From: Coenobita brevimanus | Taxonomy: Eukaryota; Arthropoda; Malacostraca; Decapoda; Coenobitidae | Assembly (NCBI GenBank): GCA_032717465.1 | Contig: CM064713.1 | Location: forward strand, 6,433,001 to 6,497,000 | Length of the DNA stretch: 64,000 nt | Direction of reading: 5' to 3' | In this document: in pieces, positions 1 through 10,800 of the stretch | How positions within the stretch are numbered: position 1 is the first letter of the stretch | Layout of the letters: the number at the start of each line of letters is the position of its first letter | The notes under the pieces: generated by a model | The model's database searches: none | Told to the model about the DNA's origin: nothing | What the model saw: only the letters and a program-made list of their open reading frames with translations | Position numbers and translations under genes: made by a program

Positions 1-51
1 CTACAAGCAGCTTGACTTCCTCAATTTCATTCCGTGTTCTCTTGTTGCTCT

Positions 52-2824
52 CTAATCACATATAAACAGATCTCGGTCAATATTATCTACTCCTATCGTG
101 GTCCTGAACACCGCAATCATGTCTCCCCTCTTTCTCCTTTCCTCTAAGGAAGGCAAATCCAGCTTTTCCAGCCTCTCTCTGTATGACAGATCTGCCAGAC
201 TGGGGACCATTTTGGTTGCTGTTCTTTGTATTCTCTCAATCTTGTTAATATCTTTCTTTTTGTGTGGAGACCACACTACCGCTGCATATTCTAACCTGAG
301 GCAAATCATGGCCATTATCAACTTTTTCATCATCTCCTCATCCATATAATGAAATGCTACTCTTACGTTAGTCAAGGGTATATATGTCTCTCTAACTATC
401 TTGTTAATATGTTTTTCAGGTGACAAACTATCTTGGACCAGCACTCGTAAATCTTTCTCTTCCCTCATTTTTGTGATTATTTCATTACTCAACAAATAAT
501 TCAGTGATGGCCTCCTGGTACTTTTACCCATTTCCAATATTTAAAATTTTTTTACATTAAATTTCATTTCCTACATCCGGCTCCAATCATGAATCCTATC
601 GAAATCCTCCTGCAGCATTTTACAATCCTCCTCAATCTCTACCTTCCTGAAGATCTTTACATCATCAGCAAACTGACTTGCATAACTGTTCACTCCGTCG
701 ACATTATGATTTATGTGAATCAGGAACATTACTGGTGCCAACACCGAGCTTTGGGGGACTCCACTTGTTACTTCCCTCCATCCAGACATCCTATCCTTTA
801 TTACTGTCCTCATTTGTCTGTCTCTCAAAAAGTCTCTCATCCATTCCAGAAGTTTCCCCTTCAGTCCTCCGATATACTCTAGTTTCCACATTAGTCTCTT
901 ATGAGGTACCTTGTCAAAGGCCTTCTCTAAGTACACACAATCCACCCAACCATCTCTCTCCTGTACCACGTCAATCGCTCTTGAGTAAAAGCTGAACAAG
1001 TTGGAAACACATGACCTTCCACTTCTGAATCCAAACTGACACTTAGCCAAAATATTCATCTCTTCCAGATATTTTATCCATCTGTCTTTCAGGATTCTCT
1101 CACACAATTTTGCGACCATGCTGGTTAGAAACACTGGTCTATAATTCAGGGGTTCTTCCCTGTTTCCTCCCTTGTAAATTGGTACCACATTTGCCCTCTT
1201 TCATTCTTGTGGCACTTTCCCCTCTTCCAGTGAGCATACAATTAAGCTGTGAATTTTATCCGCCAGTTGTTCTCTGCATTCCTTCAGTACCCAATTAGAA
1301 ATTCCATCAGGTCATGGGGCTTTCCTTACATCTTGAGTTTCCAGTAATTTATACACTTCCTGTACCTCCACTTTTATATCTTTCATCACCGGAACATTTC
1401 TAATCACTCCCTCCCCTTCCACAAGCTCCTTTTCTTTAGTGAAAACTGACTGGAAACGTTTGTTCATTATTTCTGCTTGCATTGCCGCATCCTTAAAGAC
1501 CTCTCCTTCTACTTTCAGCTTGGTGATTCCTTCCTTTTGTTTCAGTTTGCCATTAACAAATCTATAAAACAGTTTGGGTTCATCCTTGCATTTGTCAATT
1601 ATACCTTTTTCAAAATTCATTTCTTCTTCTCTACGTATTCTTGTGTATTCATTTCTTGTTCTTTTATATTCTTCCTTTGTTCTGTTGTTACCTCTGTTTC
1701 TCCAATCGTTCCGCGCCTTATCTCTCTCTATTTTTGCTATCATACACCTTCTATCCTTTTTCCTGTTTTCTTTCCCTCTTACTCTTGGTACAAATTTTTC
1801 CAATCCCAAATTATAGAGGTCTAGAAAGATATCCCACTTCCTCTGTATCTCTCTTGTTTCTCTGAATTTTCTCCAATCTGCATTTTCAAAAAAGTTTCTC
1901 AATCCTGTAAAATTTGCTTTCCCAAAGTTGTATCTTCCCTGTCTATGAAGCTCGTCTCTTGGCTCGACGTTTCCTATTAACATCTGGAACTCAATGACCA
2001 CGTGATCACTTTTTCCCAAAGGACAGAGATATTCCAATGATTCTATTACATCGGGTTCTTTGGTGAACAGTAAATCTAACCTTGCTGGTGTGTCCTCACC
2101 TCGAAACCGTGTCTCTTCTTTGACCCATTGCGTCATCACATTATTCATTATTATACATATTTAATAACATAGTGCCCCACGAGTCCTCGCTGCCTCCCGA
2201 GTACCATTCTTCCCAGTTCACCTCTTTACAATTAAAGTCACCCACCAAAATTATATTATTGCGTTTCTCAATTATTTTTTGCAAGTAGCTAGCCATATCT
2301 GACAACATCTCATGGTATTTGTCATCCTTCCATGCTCTCGTCTTTGGGGGAACATACAATACCGCTATATCTCTCTTAACATTCTCTCCAGTTTCTAATT
2401 TCATATATAATACTTCAGCCCTGCTTTCTCCCATTTCCACAGTATCTACATTTATGTTGTTCTTCACTGCTATCATCACTCCTCCTCCCTTTTTTTCTTT
2501 TCTGTCTTTTCTCCACAGTTTGTATTTACCATCTCCCAAATGAACATCAATATCTTCTCTTAATTTGGTCTCTACAAAGCACATGACATCAGGTTCATGT
2601 TCTCTCAAGAAATCATTAATTTCGATCCTTGTCGATATGAAACCATCAACATTAGTATATATCACCTTCAAATTATTTTAGACATTGTTAATACCCTCTT
2701 CTCTCCTATTCTCTGTCCGTACCACTTCTTCAATTTCTGATCTTTCACAACCATCTCCCTTAGTTTCTTTCACTTCTATTTCCTTAAATACCATTTCCTT
2801 ACTTTCATATCCAATACTCTCCAA
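52..2824 (-). pseudogene. ORF2 of LINE A1 (endonuclease and reverse transcriptase), broken by nonsense changes
   Basis: Pieces at 2671-2141, 2148-1312, 1188-571 and 537-52 line up in order with the ORF2 of A2. The endonuclease shows YTNVDGFIST, FVETKL, VGDFNC and GKSDHVV. The reverse transcriptase shows NYRPVFLTSM, LEKAFDKVPHKR, GVPQSSVLAP and FADD. Damage is visible: a TAA just before YTNVDG, a frame change near 2145, a TGA after QDVRKAP (about 1312), a TGA where relatives have Trp (about 1200), and a TAG where relatives have Trp after HDWSRM (571). The C-terminal part runs on to the window start. The element could not make ORF2 without these lesions, so it is a dead copy. Confidence 0.88.
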
Positions 2825-3669
2825 AAAAAAGTATTATATTCTTCCTCTGTCCTCTTATCATTTTTTTCCTTTACTTCTTCCTTTAATGATTTTAAAACTT
2901 CTCTTTCTTCTTCATTCAGATCTTTTCTTATTATAATATTTTCCATCCCTGCCTCTTTGCTTAATTTCCAGGTCACTTTAAGTATCTCATTTATTACACT
3001 TTCTGATGTAAACTTGACTCTCATTGGTCTTGTTTCCCCTTTCTTGTAAGGCCCTATCCTCCTTACTTCCTCAATTTCTTTTACCCACTTGTCTCCTTCG
3101 GGGTCAATCTTGCCTAATATTCCTCTCACCATGTTCGTGTCTCTCTCGAGTCTTACGAACCTAACCTTTTCTTCCTCTTCCCTGTTTCCAAATACTACCA
3201 CACATCTGTTCCTTTCTACAGTTTCTCTCACTATTTTCTCTTTTTTCTTCAGTATTTTCACTACATTTTCTTCCATTTCTTTCTTGTTCATTTCCCTTTC
3301 TTCCTGGATGATCTCTCTTAAGCTGGCCACTTCTTTCTGTTCTTCTTCTACGTGTGCCCACTTTGCCTTATGTTCTTCTAATACATTACTCACCTTCTCC
3401 GTTTTATTAGTACTCTCTTCTAGTTTCCTCCTCAGTTCAACATTTTCCTGCTTCAAATTCCTAATTTCTTCATTGGCTGTTTCATTGGACTGGATCAGAC
3501 TCTGTATGGTGGTTTCCGTATTTACTGACACATCCTTTATCACTAGATTCTCTACTTTCTTTTCGAGTTCACTAATCCTCATAATTAATGTTTTAACCAG
3601 GTCCATGACATTGGTATTAGCATCAAATCCTTGAAATTCCAGTCCCTCATTGTTTATATTTTCGGCCAT
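2776..3669 (-). CDS. ORF1 protein of LINE A1 (nucleic-acid-binding chaperone type), intact
   Basis: The 297-residue frame opens with ATG (MAENINNEGLEFQG) and has no internal stop. Residues about 25-150 are rich in Glu, Lys and Leu heptads and predict a long coiled coil. Residues about 155-215 (from RCVVVFGNREEEE) look like an RRM-type fold, and the end (RPMRVKFTSES through KVRKWYLRK) resembles the C-terminal domain of L1-type ORF1 proteins. Such proteins trimerise, coat the element RNA and assist target-primed reverse transcription. The matching frame in A4 is also intact, while those in A2 and A3 are frameshifted. ORF2 overlaps the last codons in another frame. Function is inferred from family resemblance only. 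Confidence 0.85.
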   Translation of the reverse strand: MAENINNEGLEFQGFDANTNVMDLVKTLIMRISELEKKVENLVIKDVSVNTETTIQSLIQSNETANEEIRNLKQENVELRRKLEESTNKTEKVSNVLEEHKAKWAHVEEEQKEVASLREIIQEEREMNKKEMEENVVKILKKKEKIVRETVERNRCVVVFGNREEEEKVRFVRLERDTNMVRGILGKIDPEGDKWVKEIEEVRRIGPYKKGETRPMRVKFTSESVINEILKVTWKLSKEAGMENIIIRKDLNEEEREVLKSLKEEVKEKNDKRTEEEYNTFFWRVLDMKVRKWYLRK

Positions 3670-3879
3670 GTTTGATGTTGGTTAAATACCAAAACAGCTG
3701 TTACTGAAAAAAAACTACAAACATTCATGTACAATCTAGTCAATAAATCTTTACATTTTTGGTAGTCTATTAACTTTCATTATTTTGAATTTAAAGCAAG
3801 ACCTTAGGAGACAGGACAGACAAAATTCCTGAAACTACTTAAGGTTAGCAGCGATGGCTGGGACGTCTGCTCTCTCCGG

Positions 3880-3880
<1 letters not shown>

Positions 3881-3952
<72 letters not shown>
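3881..3952. repeat. (TG)n microsatellite abutting the 5' end of A1
   Basis: About 36 uninterrupted TG units, then tgagtgcgtgtgtctg decay. The tract starts exactly where the A1 5' sequence ends. The sequence beyond it is not a recognisable LINE tail, unlike the other A copies. Confidence 0.97.
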
Positions 3953-3954
<2 letters not shown>

Positions 3955-4362
3955 TGCGTGTGTCTGTTGATTTGTGTTCGTGTTAGTGGGTGTCATTAGA
4001 ACCAGCAAGAAGTGTTTAACATGATATTATGTTATTTCAGTATGTATTTATTGAGTCAATGAGGTAGCTACTTGATAATTAAGTGAAGTTCTGTTTAGGA
4101 ATAAGAGGTCAGTTCCCCTTACAGTTTGTAATATATGCAATGCATTATTATATAATTTTTTCATCTGAAAAAGTTTGTGAATAGTTCTTAGTTATATTTA
4201 TGGCCAGAATACCTCACTACAAAGTGATATGATGCATCTTAATGTGATCTCAATTTATAAGTTCAAAAAAGAAAATATTTTTGGATATTTCTCTTTATAT
4301 ATGTATAACTTGGGCCATGAATGCCCAATATTTTTTTTTACATTTTTTAAAAACTTCTAAAG
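3953..4362. other. AT-rich spacer, nothing recognised
   Basis: No reading frame of note on either strand and no similarity to other parts of the window that I could see. Confidence 0.5.
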
Positions 4363-4680
4363 TGTCCGATGTTTGGACAGTGTGTCCAGAGATAGGTGCT
4401 ATTAACCAGTCTCATGCTTAAAGGGCAAATACATGGATGTCCAAAGTTTGGAAGAGCTGTCCGAGGTTAGGAACAAATTTTCTAACTTCGGACACTTGAA
4501 AATGAAAAAAAAAAACACACGAGTTTAGCGTGGCTAATTTTTTTTATTATATGGATTCAGCAAGTACCGGTACTGTCCCTGGCTACCACTTGACACCAAC
4601 AGGGATAAAACTGCACCATTTTACACAAAGTTTTTCATTAAAACATATAAAAAATGTCCGAAGTTAGGGTGTTTTACAGT
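4363..4680. repeat. Cluster of TGTCCGAnGTTnGG motifs, possible transposon end
   Basis: The motif occurs at 4363 (tgtccgatgtttgg), about 4439 (tgtccaaagtttgg), 4458 (tgtccgaggttagg), inverted at 4482-4494 (ctaacttcggaca) and at 4655 (tgtccgaagttagg). The last copy runs into gtgttttacagTA, which reversed reads TActgtaaaacaccc and resembles the TA-flanked end of a Tc1/mariner-superfamily element. I found no matching left end, so this is a fragment or a different kind of array. Confidence 0.4.
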
Positions 4681-4686
4681 ACCATA

Positions 4687-4870
4687 TGTACATCCCACAT
4701 GTACTCCTTCATACCCTTGAGCTGCTTCACCTACTTGACCATTTAATTCCCCTCCCAAAACCACTAGCTCATCAACCCCATACCACCTACCACATGTATT
4801 AAGTCAATCCAAAATCTATCTTTGCTTACCTCATCCAAGCCTGCCTGTGGAGCATATGCCAATATAATTA
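4687..4870 (-). mobile_element. RTE-like LINE D, endonuclease fragment
   Basis: The reverse complement matches D1 around 24900-25090, including the stretch encoding SAYDPQAGLDEA and the region of GGDLNGHVG in D1. Only about 180 bases remain. Confidence 0.7.
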
Positions 4871-5128
4871 TTATCTACTAATAAAACACAGTCTGGTGGT
4901 TGAATACTGGCCAAATTTATTTTCACTGTGTCAATGGTGCTACCCTGTATGACATACTTCCAAGATTTTTTTTTTTTTTTTTTTTTTTAATCCTTCTTGA
5001 TGGCATTTCTGACATCCCTGAAGGTTTTAATACTATCTAGGTGTTCCAAATTGCTGTAAATGAGCTAAAAAAACAAGAAATATGTTTACTCCTGAGGCAA
5101 AAGTAAAAAGACATGTTACAATGAAAAT
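4871..5128. other. Spacer with a T23 run
   Basis: No gene seen. There is a homopolymer of 23 T at 4966-4988 that could be the old tail of a minus-strand retrotransposon, but the sequence beside it is not recognised. Confidence 0.4.
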
Positions 5129-5243
5129 CTATCGTTCTATTGCCAGATGCCTAACTGTAAGGGGTGGCCACACACAAATCGCCTCCATGTCACCCTGTCC
5201 CCCATCATTTCACTGCCCTCATCCCAGCTCACGCCCTCCTCCC

Positions 5244-5256
5244 TCATATACCTCTC
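5244..5256. repeat. Target-site duplication of I-1, left
   Basis: tcatatacctctc, identical to 11714-11726, immediately before the first base of I-1. Confidence 0.93.
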
Positions 5257-5330
5257 CCCCGCTGCAGGGGGTCACCTTGACGTGGTGGCGGGGCTTGAAG
5301 CGTGGTTGGCGGTGCCACCTACTTTGGAGG
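5257..5330 (+). other. 5'-terminal hairpin and conserved leader of the I element
   Basis: The element starts ccccgctgcaggggg, a hairpin, followed by gtcaccttgacgtggtgg and ggggcttgaagc. I-2 starts ccccctcgtaggggg and then the same conserved sequence. The loop has changed but the stem is kept, which suggests a structured RNA at the 5' end. Some LINEs carry HDV-like self-cleaving ribozymes here. I could not confirm that fold by eye. Confidence 0.5.
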
Positions 5331-5893
5331 CATGCCTACCTTTGCAGGGTTCAGTATTTGTCAGCCACGTGGACCAAGCGCCCCCTGCATCACTGGTGGA
5401 GGAGGCCTGCTAGTGATGTTAGTCCCTGCCCATTTGCCATCTAGGGCAGGACTGTTGCCTCCCCACGTGTTTGCCGTGCGTGGCGTCCCGTAATGCTGGG
5501 AGACGGGAGTCCTGGAGGTTGAGCGACGGGAGTCCTGGAGGTTGAGCGACGCTGTGTACGCTGCGCCCTGCAGCTAGCAATACACCTCTTTGGTCCCTTA
5601 TTCTGGCTAGACGGGTGGCCTGGTTGGGCCCGACCAGGTCAATCGGCTGGTCACTGGCTAGCCACCTAGGCTAGTCGCCTAGTGGCTTTAGGGTCAAGCG
5701 GGCACTGGGGGACCTGGTGGCTCCTATCGTCCTGGAGTCACCCTTGTCAGGGTCCCTTGGTGGTTACCTGCGTATACTCTCCTGCTACCTCTGGGGTCGC
5801 CAGTGGTGTTTATCCCTGGCATATGACCTCTCGTTGTTGGACTCCGTGGTGGGTGGAGGGATGGGGGAATGAAGTTCATGCTAAATAATATGG

Positions 5894-7822
5894 GTGACAA
5901 AAAAAAAAAATGTTGATGACACTGCCACTGTCCCAGGAAGTTCTCCAGACTGCTCCACCCTCATAGCCACTCTACAGCCTTTCCAGGCCACTGGTGACTT
6001 TCCTCTTTTGCCCCAGCATTCAACTGGGACTAGCAGGAGGCCACGTCTGGTTGGTTCGGCTGTTGAATTCGGCTCAGATGATACTATGCCTGAGCATTTT
6101 GCCAAGTATCTGGTGCTCAGATCCTCCACAGGTGGATCTGTGCTGGATACTGATATATTTGAGCTACACCGTAACATTATTTCAGCATGTGGCAGAGAAC
6201 CCCGAATAACCTCACAGGGCGATGGAAGCATCCTTATAGAAGTATCGTCTCCTGAAGAGAGCTTAAGATTATTGAATTTGACCTCAGCTTCTGGATCAGA
6301 GGTTTCCTGCACTCCACACAGTACATTTAATCAAAGTAAAGGAGTGATTTTTTCGCGTGATCTCCTTCGATTCTCGGAGGCCAGGTTGTTGGAGGAACTG
6401 CAGGCTTCAGGCGTGGTGAAAGTTGAACGCCTTCAGAAGAAGATCGACGGTATTTTAACCCCGACTCCAACATTGTTCCTAACATTTGACAGATTGACAC
6501 TGCCTACATCTGTGAAGCTCGCTTGGCTGTCACTTCCTGTGAAGCCATATGTGCCTACCCCAAGGCGGTGTTTCCACTGTCAGGGATATGGCCATGTCAG
6601 CAAATTTTGCCGCCGTGCACAGGCTGGACTTCCTGGTATTTGTGTTTCTTGTGGTGGATCAAGCCATTCCAACGACTGTACAGGACCTATTAAATGCTAT
6701 CACTGTGGAGGTCCTCATGCTGTCTCATCAAAAAATTGTCCAAGATTCTGCCTTGAAAAGGAGATCCTATCCATTCGTACACGTGAGAAGGTTTCATTTC
6801 CTGAAGCCAAAAGGAGAGCCCACACACTCTTCTTTCAGCCGGGAATTACCTATGCTTCTGCTCTTTCTAGAACACCAATGCAACTCCCTGTATCTCAGAG
6901 GCAGCCTCGACCCACTCCAGCACCTACAACTTCCACTCACGATATGCAGAATGTTGTCCCCAAGGTTAGTACTGCAGGTAAGAATGATGTTTTCCCAACT
7001 GCTACTCTGACTGTTTCCGCTCCCACTTCGGTGACTGACGACTTACACACTTTTGTGGTGGTGGCAGATGTCCACGTTGATCGGACTTCTCCCATCGTAG
7101 CCACTATGCCCAAGATTCCATCTGCACCTGGTAAACGTCACTGTTGCTCGTCAGAGTCCTCTGATTCTGAAGACCGGCCACCTAAGGTCTCTGTTGTTGA
7201 CCCTTCTGTTAATACCTCTCCTGTTCCCTCTCTTCCTAAGGTTACAGTTAGGGAGCCCACTCCTCCACCTGCTTCGAAGCCTATGGCTTCGGCAGAGGTG
7301 AGTTCTGGGGCGGGCTCCTCGTCGGCTGTCCGGCCCTCACTGAGTGGGGAGGGCAGGAAGCCATCACCCTCTCGGTCTTCAGAGTCTTTAGATCCTGAGA
7401 GAGCTCGGTCGCTTGCTACTGAGAGGTCTGACAAGGCAGAAACTGCAGCTCATGGTCCGCCTGTGAACCAGTCCCAGCCCGAAGAGGATGTTGGGCGGAC
7501 CCTTAGTGCTTCGGATCCAACACTCACGATGTCACCTTCACAGGGTTCTGACCCTGTACAGTCCACTTCCACATCTGGAACTTCTAGTGGTGCCACTGGC
7601 CGCCCTACACTACCAAGGGCTCCATCCAGGCCACCTTCCAAGCAGGCTGGTATGCCCACTCCAAGAAGGAGTGTGGTAAAACATCCTTCCTCGTCCTCTC
7701 GTTTGCCCACAGATGTTCGACAGAGGGTGCGGGTTTCTGGTGCTGGGCAGGCCCCTGCGAAGGGCCTTCATAAGCATCAATCCAAACCCTCTCACTTGTC
7801 AGGTGTACAGTCCCGCACTTAG
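5894..7822 (+). CDS. ORF1 (gag-like zinc-knuckle protein) of I-1
   Basis: A 642-codon open frame. Residues about 60-210 match the ORF1 of I-2. Three Cys/His knuckles follow: CFHCQGYGHVSKFC, then CVSCGGSSHSNDC, then CYHCGGPHAVSSKNC. The remainder is Ser/Pro/Thr-rich and probably disordered. Such proteins bind the element RNA and package it with ORF2 protein. The likely natural start is the ATG at 5890, which is out of frame because of a run of 12 A at 5899-5910. The open frame read here begins at a GTG at 5894, so the true start or the A-run length is uncertain. ORF2 begins 16 bases after the stop. Confidence 0.85.
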   Translation: MTKKKNVDDTATVPGSSPDCSTLIATLQPFQATGDFPLLPQHSTGTSRRPRLVGSAVEFGSDDTMPEHFAKYLVLRSSTGGSVLDTDIFELHRNIISACGREPRITSQGDGSILIEVSSPEESLRLLNLTSASGSEVSCTPHSTFNQSKGVIFSRDLLRFSEARLLEELQASGVVKVERLQKKIDGILTPTPTLFLTFDRLTLPTSVKLAWLSLPVKPYVPTPRRCFHCQGYGHVSKFCRRAQAGLPGICVSCGGSSHSNDCTGPIKCYHCGGPHAVSSKNCPRFCLEKEILSIRTREKVSFPEAKRRAHTLFFQPGITYASALSRTPMQLPVSQRQPRPTPAPTTSTHDMQNVVPKVSTAGKNDVFPTATLTVSAPTSVTDDLHTFVVVADVHVDRTSPIVATMPKIPSAPGKRHCCSSESSDSEDRPPKVSVVDPSVNTSPVPSLPKVTVREPTPPPASKPMASAEVSSGAGSSSAVRPSLSGEGRKPSPSRSSESLDPERARSLATERSDKAETAAHGPPVNQSQPEEDVGRTLSASDPTLTMSPSQGSDPVQSTSTSGTSSGATGRPTLPRAPSRPPSKQAGMPTPRRSVVKHPSSSSRLPTDVRQRVRVSGAGQAPAKGLHKHQSKPSHLSGVQSRT

Positions 7823-7838
7823 TCATCATTCCTCCATT

Positions 7839-10800
7839 ATGGGTTCTATCATCCAGTGGAACTGTCGAGGTTTACGTGCTAACTATGAGGAACTTTGTCA
7901 TCTTGTTTCTCAATTTACTCCTCTGTGCATGTGCATCCAGGAGACCATGGTAGGTGATGCTGTTCCTTCTAGTCCCTCTGGTTACCATGCCTTTTATTCA
8001 GATCCTGTGCCGGGTCAAGGTCATCATGGAGGTGCTGCTATCTTCCTTCGCGAGGATATTCCATACAGTCATATGGACATCTCTACTCCCCTGCAGGCTG
8101 TTGCTGTCCGGATGTTTTTACATCGGCAGTATACAGTTTGCAGCCTTTATCTACCTCCCAGTGCTGTTGTTGAAAGGGCGGATCTGGAACGCCTTATTCG
8201 TGGCCTTCCTTCTCCCTTTTTGTTATTAGGAGATATGAATGGACACCATCCACTGTGGGGAAACAGTGAGGCCAACCCTCGGGGTGTCATGCTGGCCTCT
8301 TTAGTGGAAGATGAGGGGTTGGGCATTTTCAATGCTGATAAAATGACTTATTTCCACAGCCAGACTGGAACTTTTACTGCCATTGATTTATCTTTATGCT
8401 CAGCTGATGCAGTTTTAGATTTTACCTGGGATGTGCTGCCAGACCTTTATGGCAGTGACCATTTTCCCTTACTTTTAACTGCTAGTGCAGGTGGACCTCA
8501 GCCACGTCTTCCTCGATGGCTTCTGGGTAAGACTGACTGGCCACGTTTCAGGGAATTAAGTTCCACTTCCCTTTCTGTCAATGAGTTTGGCTGTCTTACT
8601 GAGGCAGTGTCATATTTCACTGACCTGTTGCACTCAGCAGCCCTTTTAACTATTCCAAGAACTAAAGGTCAGTTTCCTAAACGTCCGGTTCCTTGGTGGA
8701 ACTCTGAGTGCAGTTCCGTAGTGAGAGCTAAACGAGCCGCCTTCTCTCGACTTCGTCATCACCGTGGGGATCCTCAGTATTTGGTGGCGTATCAGAGGGC
8801 ACGAGCTCATATGAGGCGGGTTTTAAAGGAGGCCAGGCGATCATCCTGGAAGGGTTATGTTTCCTCCATCAATTCGAGGACTTCCATCACCCAGGTGTGG
8901 AACCGGGTAAGGAAAATTTCAGGGAAATTTACTGTCCCCTTGCCTCCCGTTTTATCTGCAGCAGGTGGAACTGTGGCTGATCCTTTTGCTGTTGCAGAGA
9001 TGCTTGCTGATCATTTTGCCAGTGTGTCACAGAAGGATGCGGATACGCCTTCAGCTTGCCACCGTCGGCGCCTAGAGTCTCGTGATCTCAGTTTTACCTC
9101 TCCTGGGGGAGAGCCTTACAATGTTCCATTTTCAATTTCTGAACTCGAGGCAGCTCTGTCGCAGTGCCATGACTCTTCTCCTGGTTATGATGATATTCCT
9201 TATGCCTTTTTAAGTCACCTATCTGATGAGTCCCTTATGTTTTTGCTTTCTCTGTTTAATAAGATTTGGTGTTCCGGGGAGTTTCCGGCTAGTTGGGGTG
9301 TTGCTGTGGTTATCCCCATCCCCAAACCAGATAAGGACCACCTACAGGCAACGAATTATCGGCCTATTTCTCTAACATCATGTATATGTAAAGTTCTGGA
9401 AAAGATGGTCAATGTTAGGCTTGTGTGGTTTTTGGAGAAAGGTGACTTCTTATCCCCTGCCCAGTTTAGTTTTCAAACAATGCGATCTACCTCTGATGCA
9501 CTGCTGTCCTTGGAATCTTCTGTCTGTGAGGCTTTCTCCACTAACCAACACCAGGTCACGGTCTTCTTTGACCTGGAGAAGGCATATGACACTGCCTGGC
9601 GTCATGGTATTTTACTCTCTCTTCATGAGTTTGGTCTTCGAGGACGCTTGCCTATTTTTATTCAACATTTTTTATCTAACCGAATTTTAAGGGTGCGAGT
9701 GGGAGGATTGCTTTCTAATGCCCGACCACTAGAAGATGGAGTACCACAGGGGAGTATCCTTAGTGTTACTCTGTTCGCTGTAGCCATTAACAGCGTCATC
9801 AGTGTACTTCCTGATGGTGTACGAGGATCACTGTATGTCAATGACCTCTCAATTTCCTTCACCGCGTCTAGAATGTCTCTGATAGAGAGGAAGTTGCAGC
9901 TGGCTCTCAATAGAATTTCTGACGCGGTTTCCATTTTTCTTCAGCAAAGACAGTGGCTATACATTTTTGTCGTCTTTGAGGGTTTCACCCAGACCCTGCC
10001 TTGTATCTCTATGGTAGGAGAATATCCTGTGTGGAAGAGACACGGTTTCTGGGTCTTCTGTTTGATAGAAGATTAACCTGGGTTCCCCACATTCGTTCTG
10101 TTAAGGTGGCTTGTCTTAAAGCTTTGAGTCTTTTGAGGGTTTTAGCTCATACCTCTTGGGGTGCTGACCGTCAGACCCTCCTCCTCTTGTATAGGTCTCT
10201 TATTCTTCCTAAACTTGAATATGGGTGTGAGGTCTACTCCTCTGCAACAGATGCCCGCCTCCAGTTGTTAAATTCTGTGCACCATGCTGGTGTACGTCTG
10301 GCAACCAGGGCATTCTGATCATCCCCAATTCCAAGTTTGTTGGTAGATGCTGGTGTACTCCCCTTGGACTTGCGACGCCAGTTGCTAATGATGAGGTGTT
10401 GGTATCGTCTTCACCGCATTCCAGACTCAATTTCATGTACCATTGTCTCCCAGGATTCCCGATCTTCTGTTTTTGAGACCCGTCCTAATTTCCCAAAGCC
10501 ATTTGGTTACAGGGTCCAGTCTGTTATGCTAGCCCTCTCTGTCCCAAGACTGGCAATTTGTCCACATCGGATCCCAAGGGTTGGTTCTTGGCTACTCCCT
10601 CGCGTGACATTCTGTAGGTCCGTTGTTGGAAAAAAGGGCTCACTTCCCTCTCAGGTGTCCCTCTCTCTCTTTTTAGAACATGCCTCCATTCATGAGGGTT
10701 CTGTCCCCGTCTACACTGATGGGTCTAAGACTGATACTGGAGTAGGATTTGGTGTTGTCTTCCCTTCATTTAGTAGGGGTGGTAGCCTTCCTGGCATTAC

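Larger units (their letters stand above)
1..3880 (-). mobile_element. CR1-group LINE, copy A1 (5' end complete, 3' end outside window)
   Basis: Read on the minus strand, it starts at 3880 with the family 5' sequence agccggagagag, has a leader of about 210 bases, ORF1, then ORF2 running to the window edge. The same order is seen in copies at 44922-48987, 54643-55987 and 60564-62289. Placement in the CR1 group rests on the endonuclease plus reverse transcriptase ORF2 without RNase H, the coiled-coil ORF1 and the microsatellite tail seen on other copies. The 5' end sits directly on a (TG)n tract, which is (AC)n in the orientation of the element. Confidence 0.9.

Noticed and set aside
3089..3634. 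181-codon Ser/Phe-rich frame on the plus strand
   Set aside because: Antisense shadow of A1 ORF1; the same shadow appears opposite ORF1 in A2 and A4.
5129..5260. Tandem short repeats of ctat/atct near C tails as CRISPR-like or satellite arrays
   Set aside because: They are the 3' tetranucleotide tails of C elements, each next to the conserved ttgccagacgcc end.
5257..5330. Hammerhead ribozyme at the I-element start
   Set aside because: I could not find the conserved CUGAUGA and GAAA core elements; only a general structured-RNA or HDV-like possibility is left.
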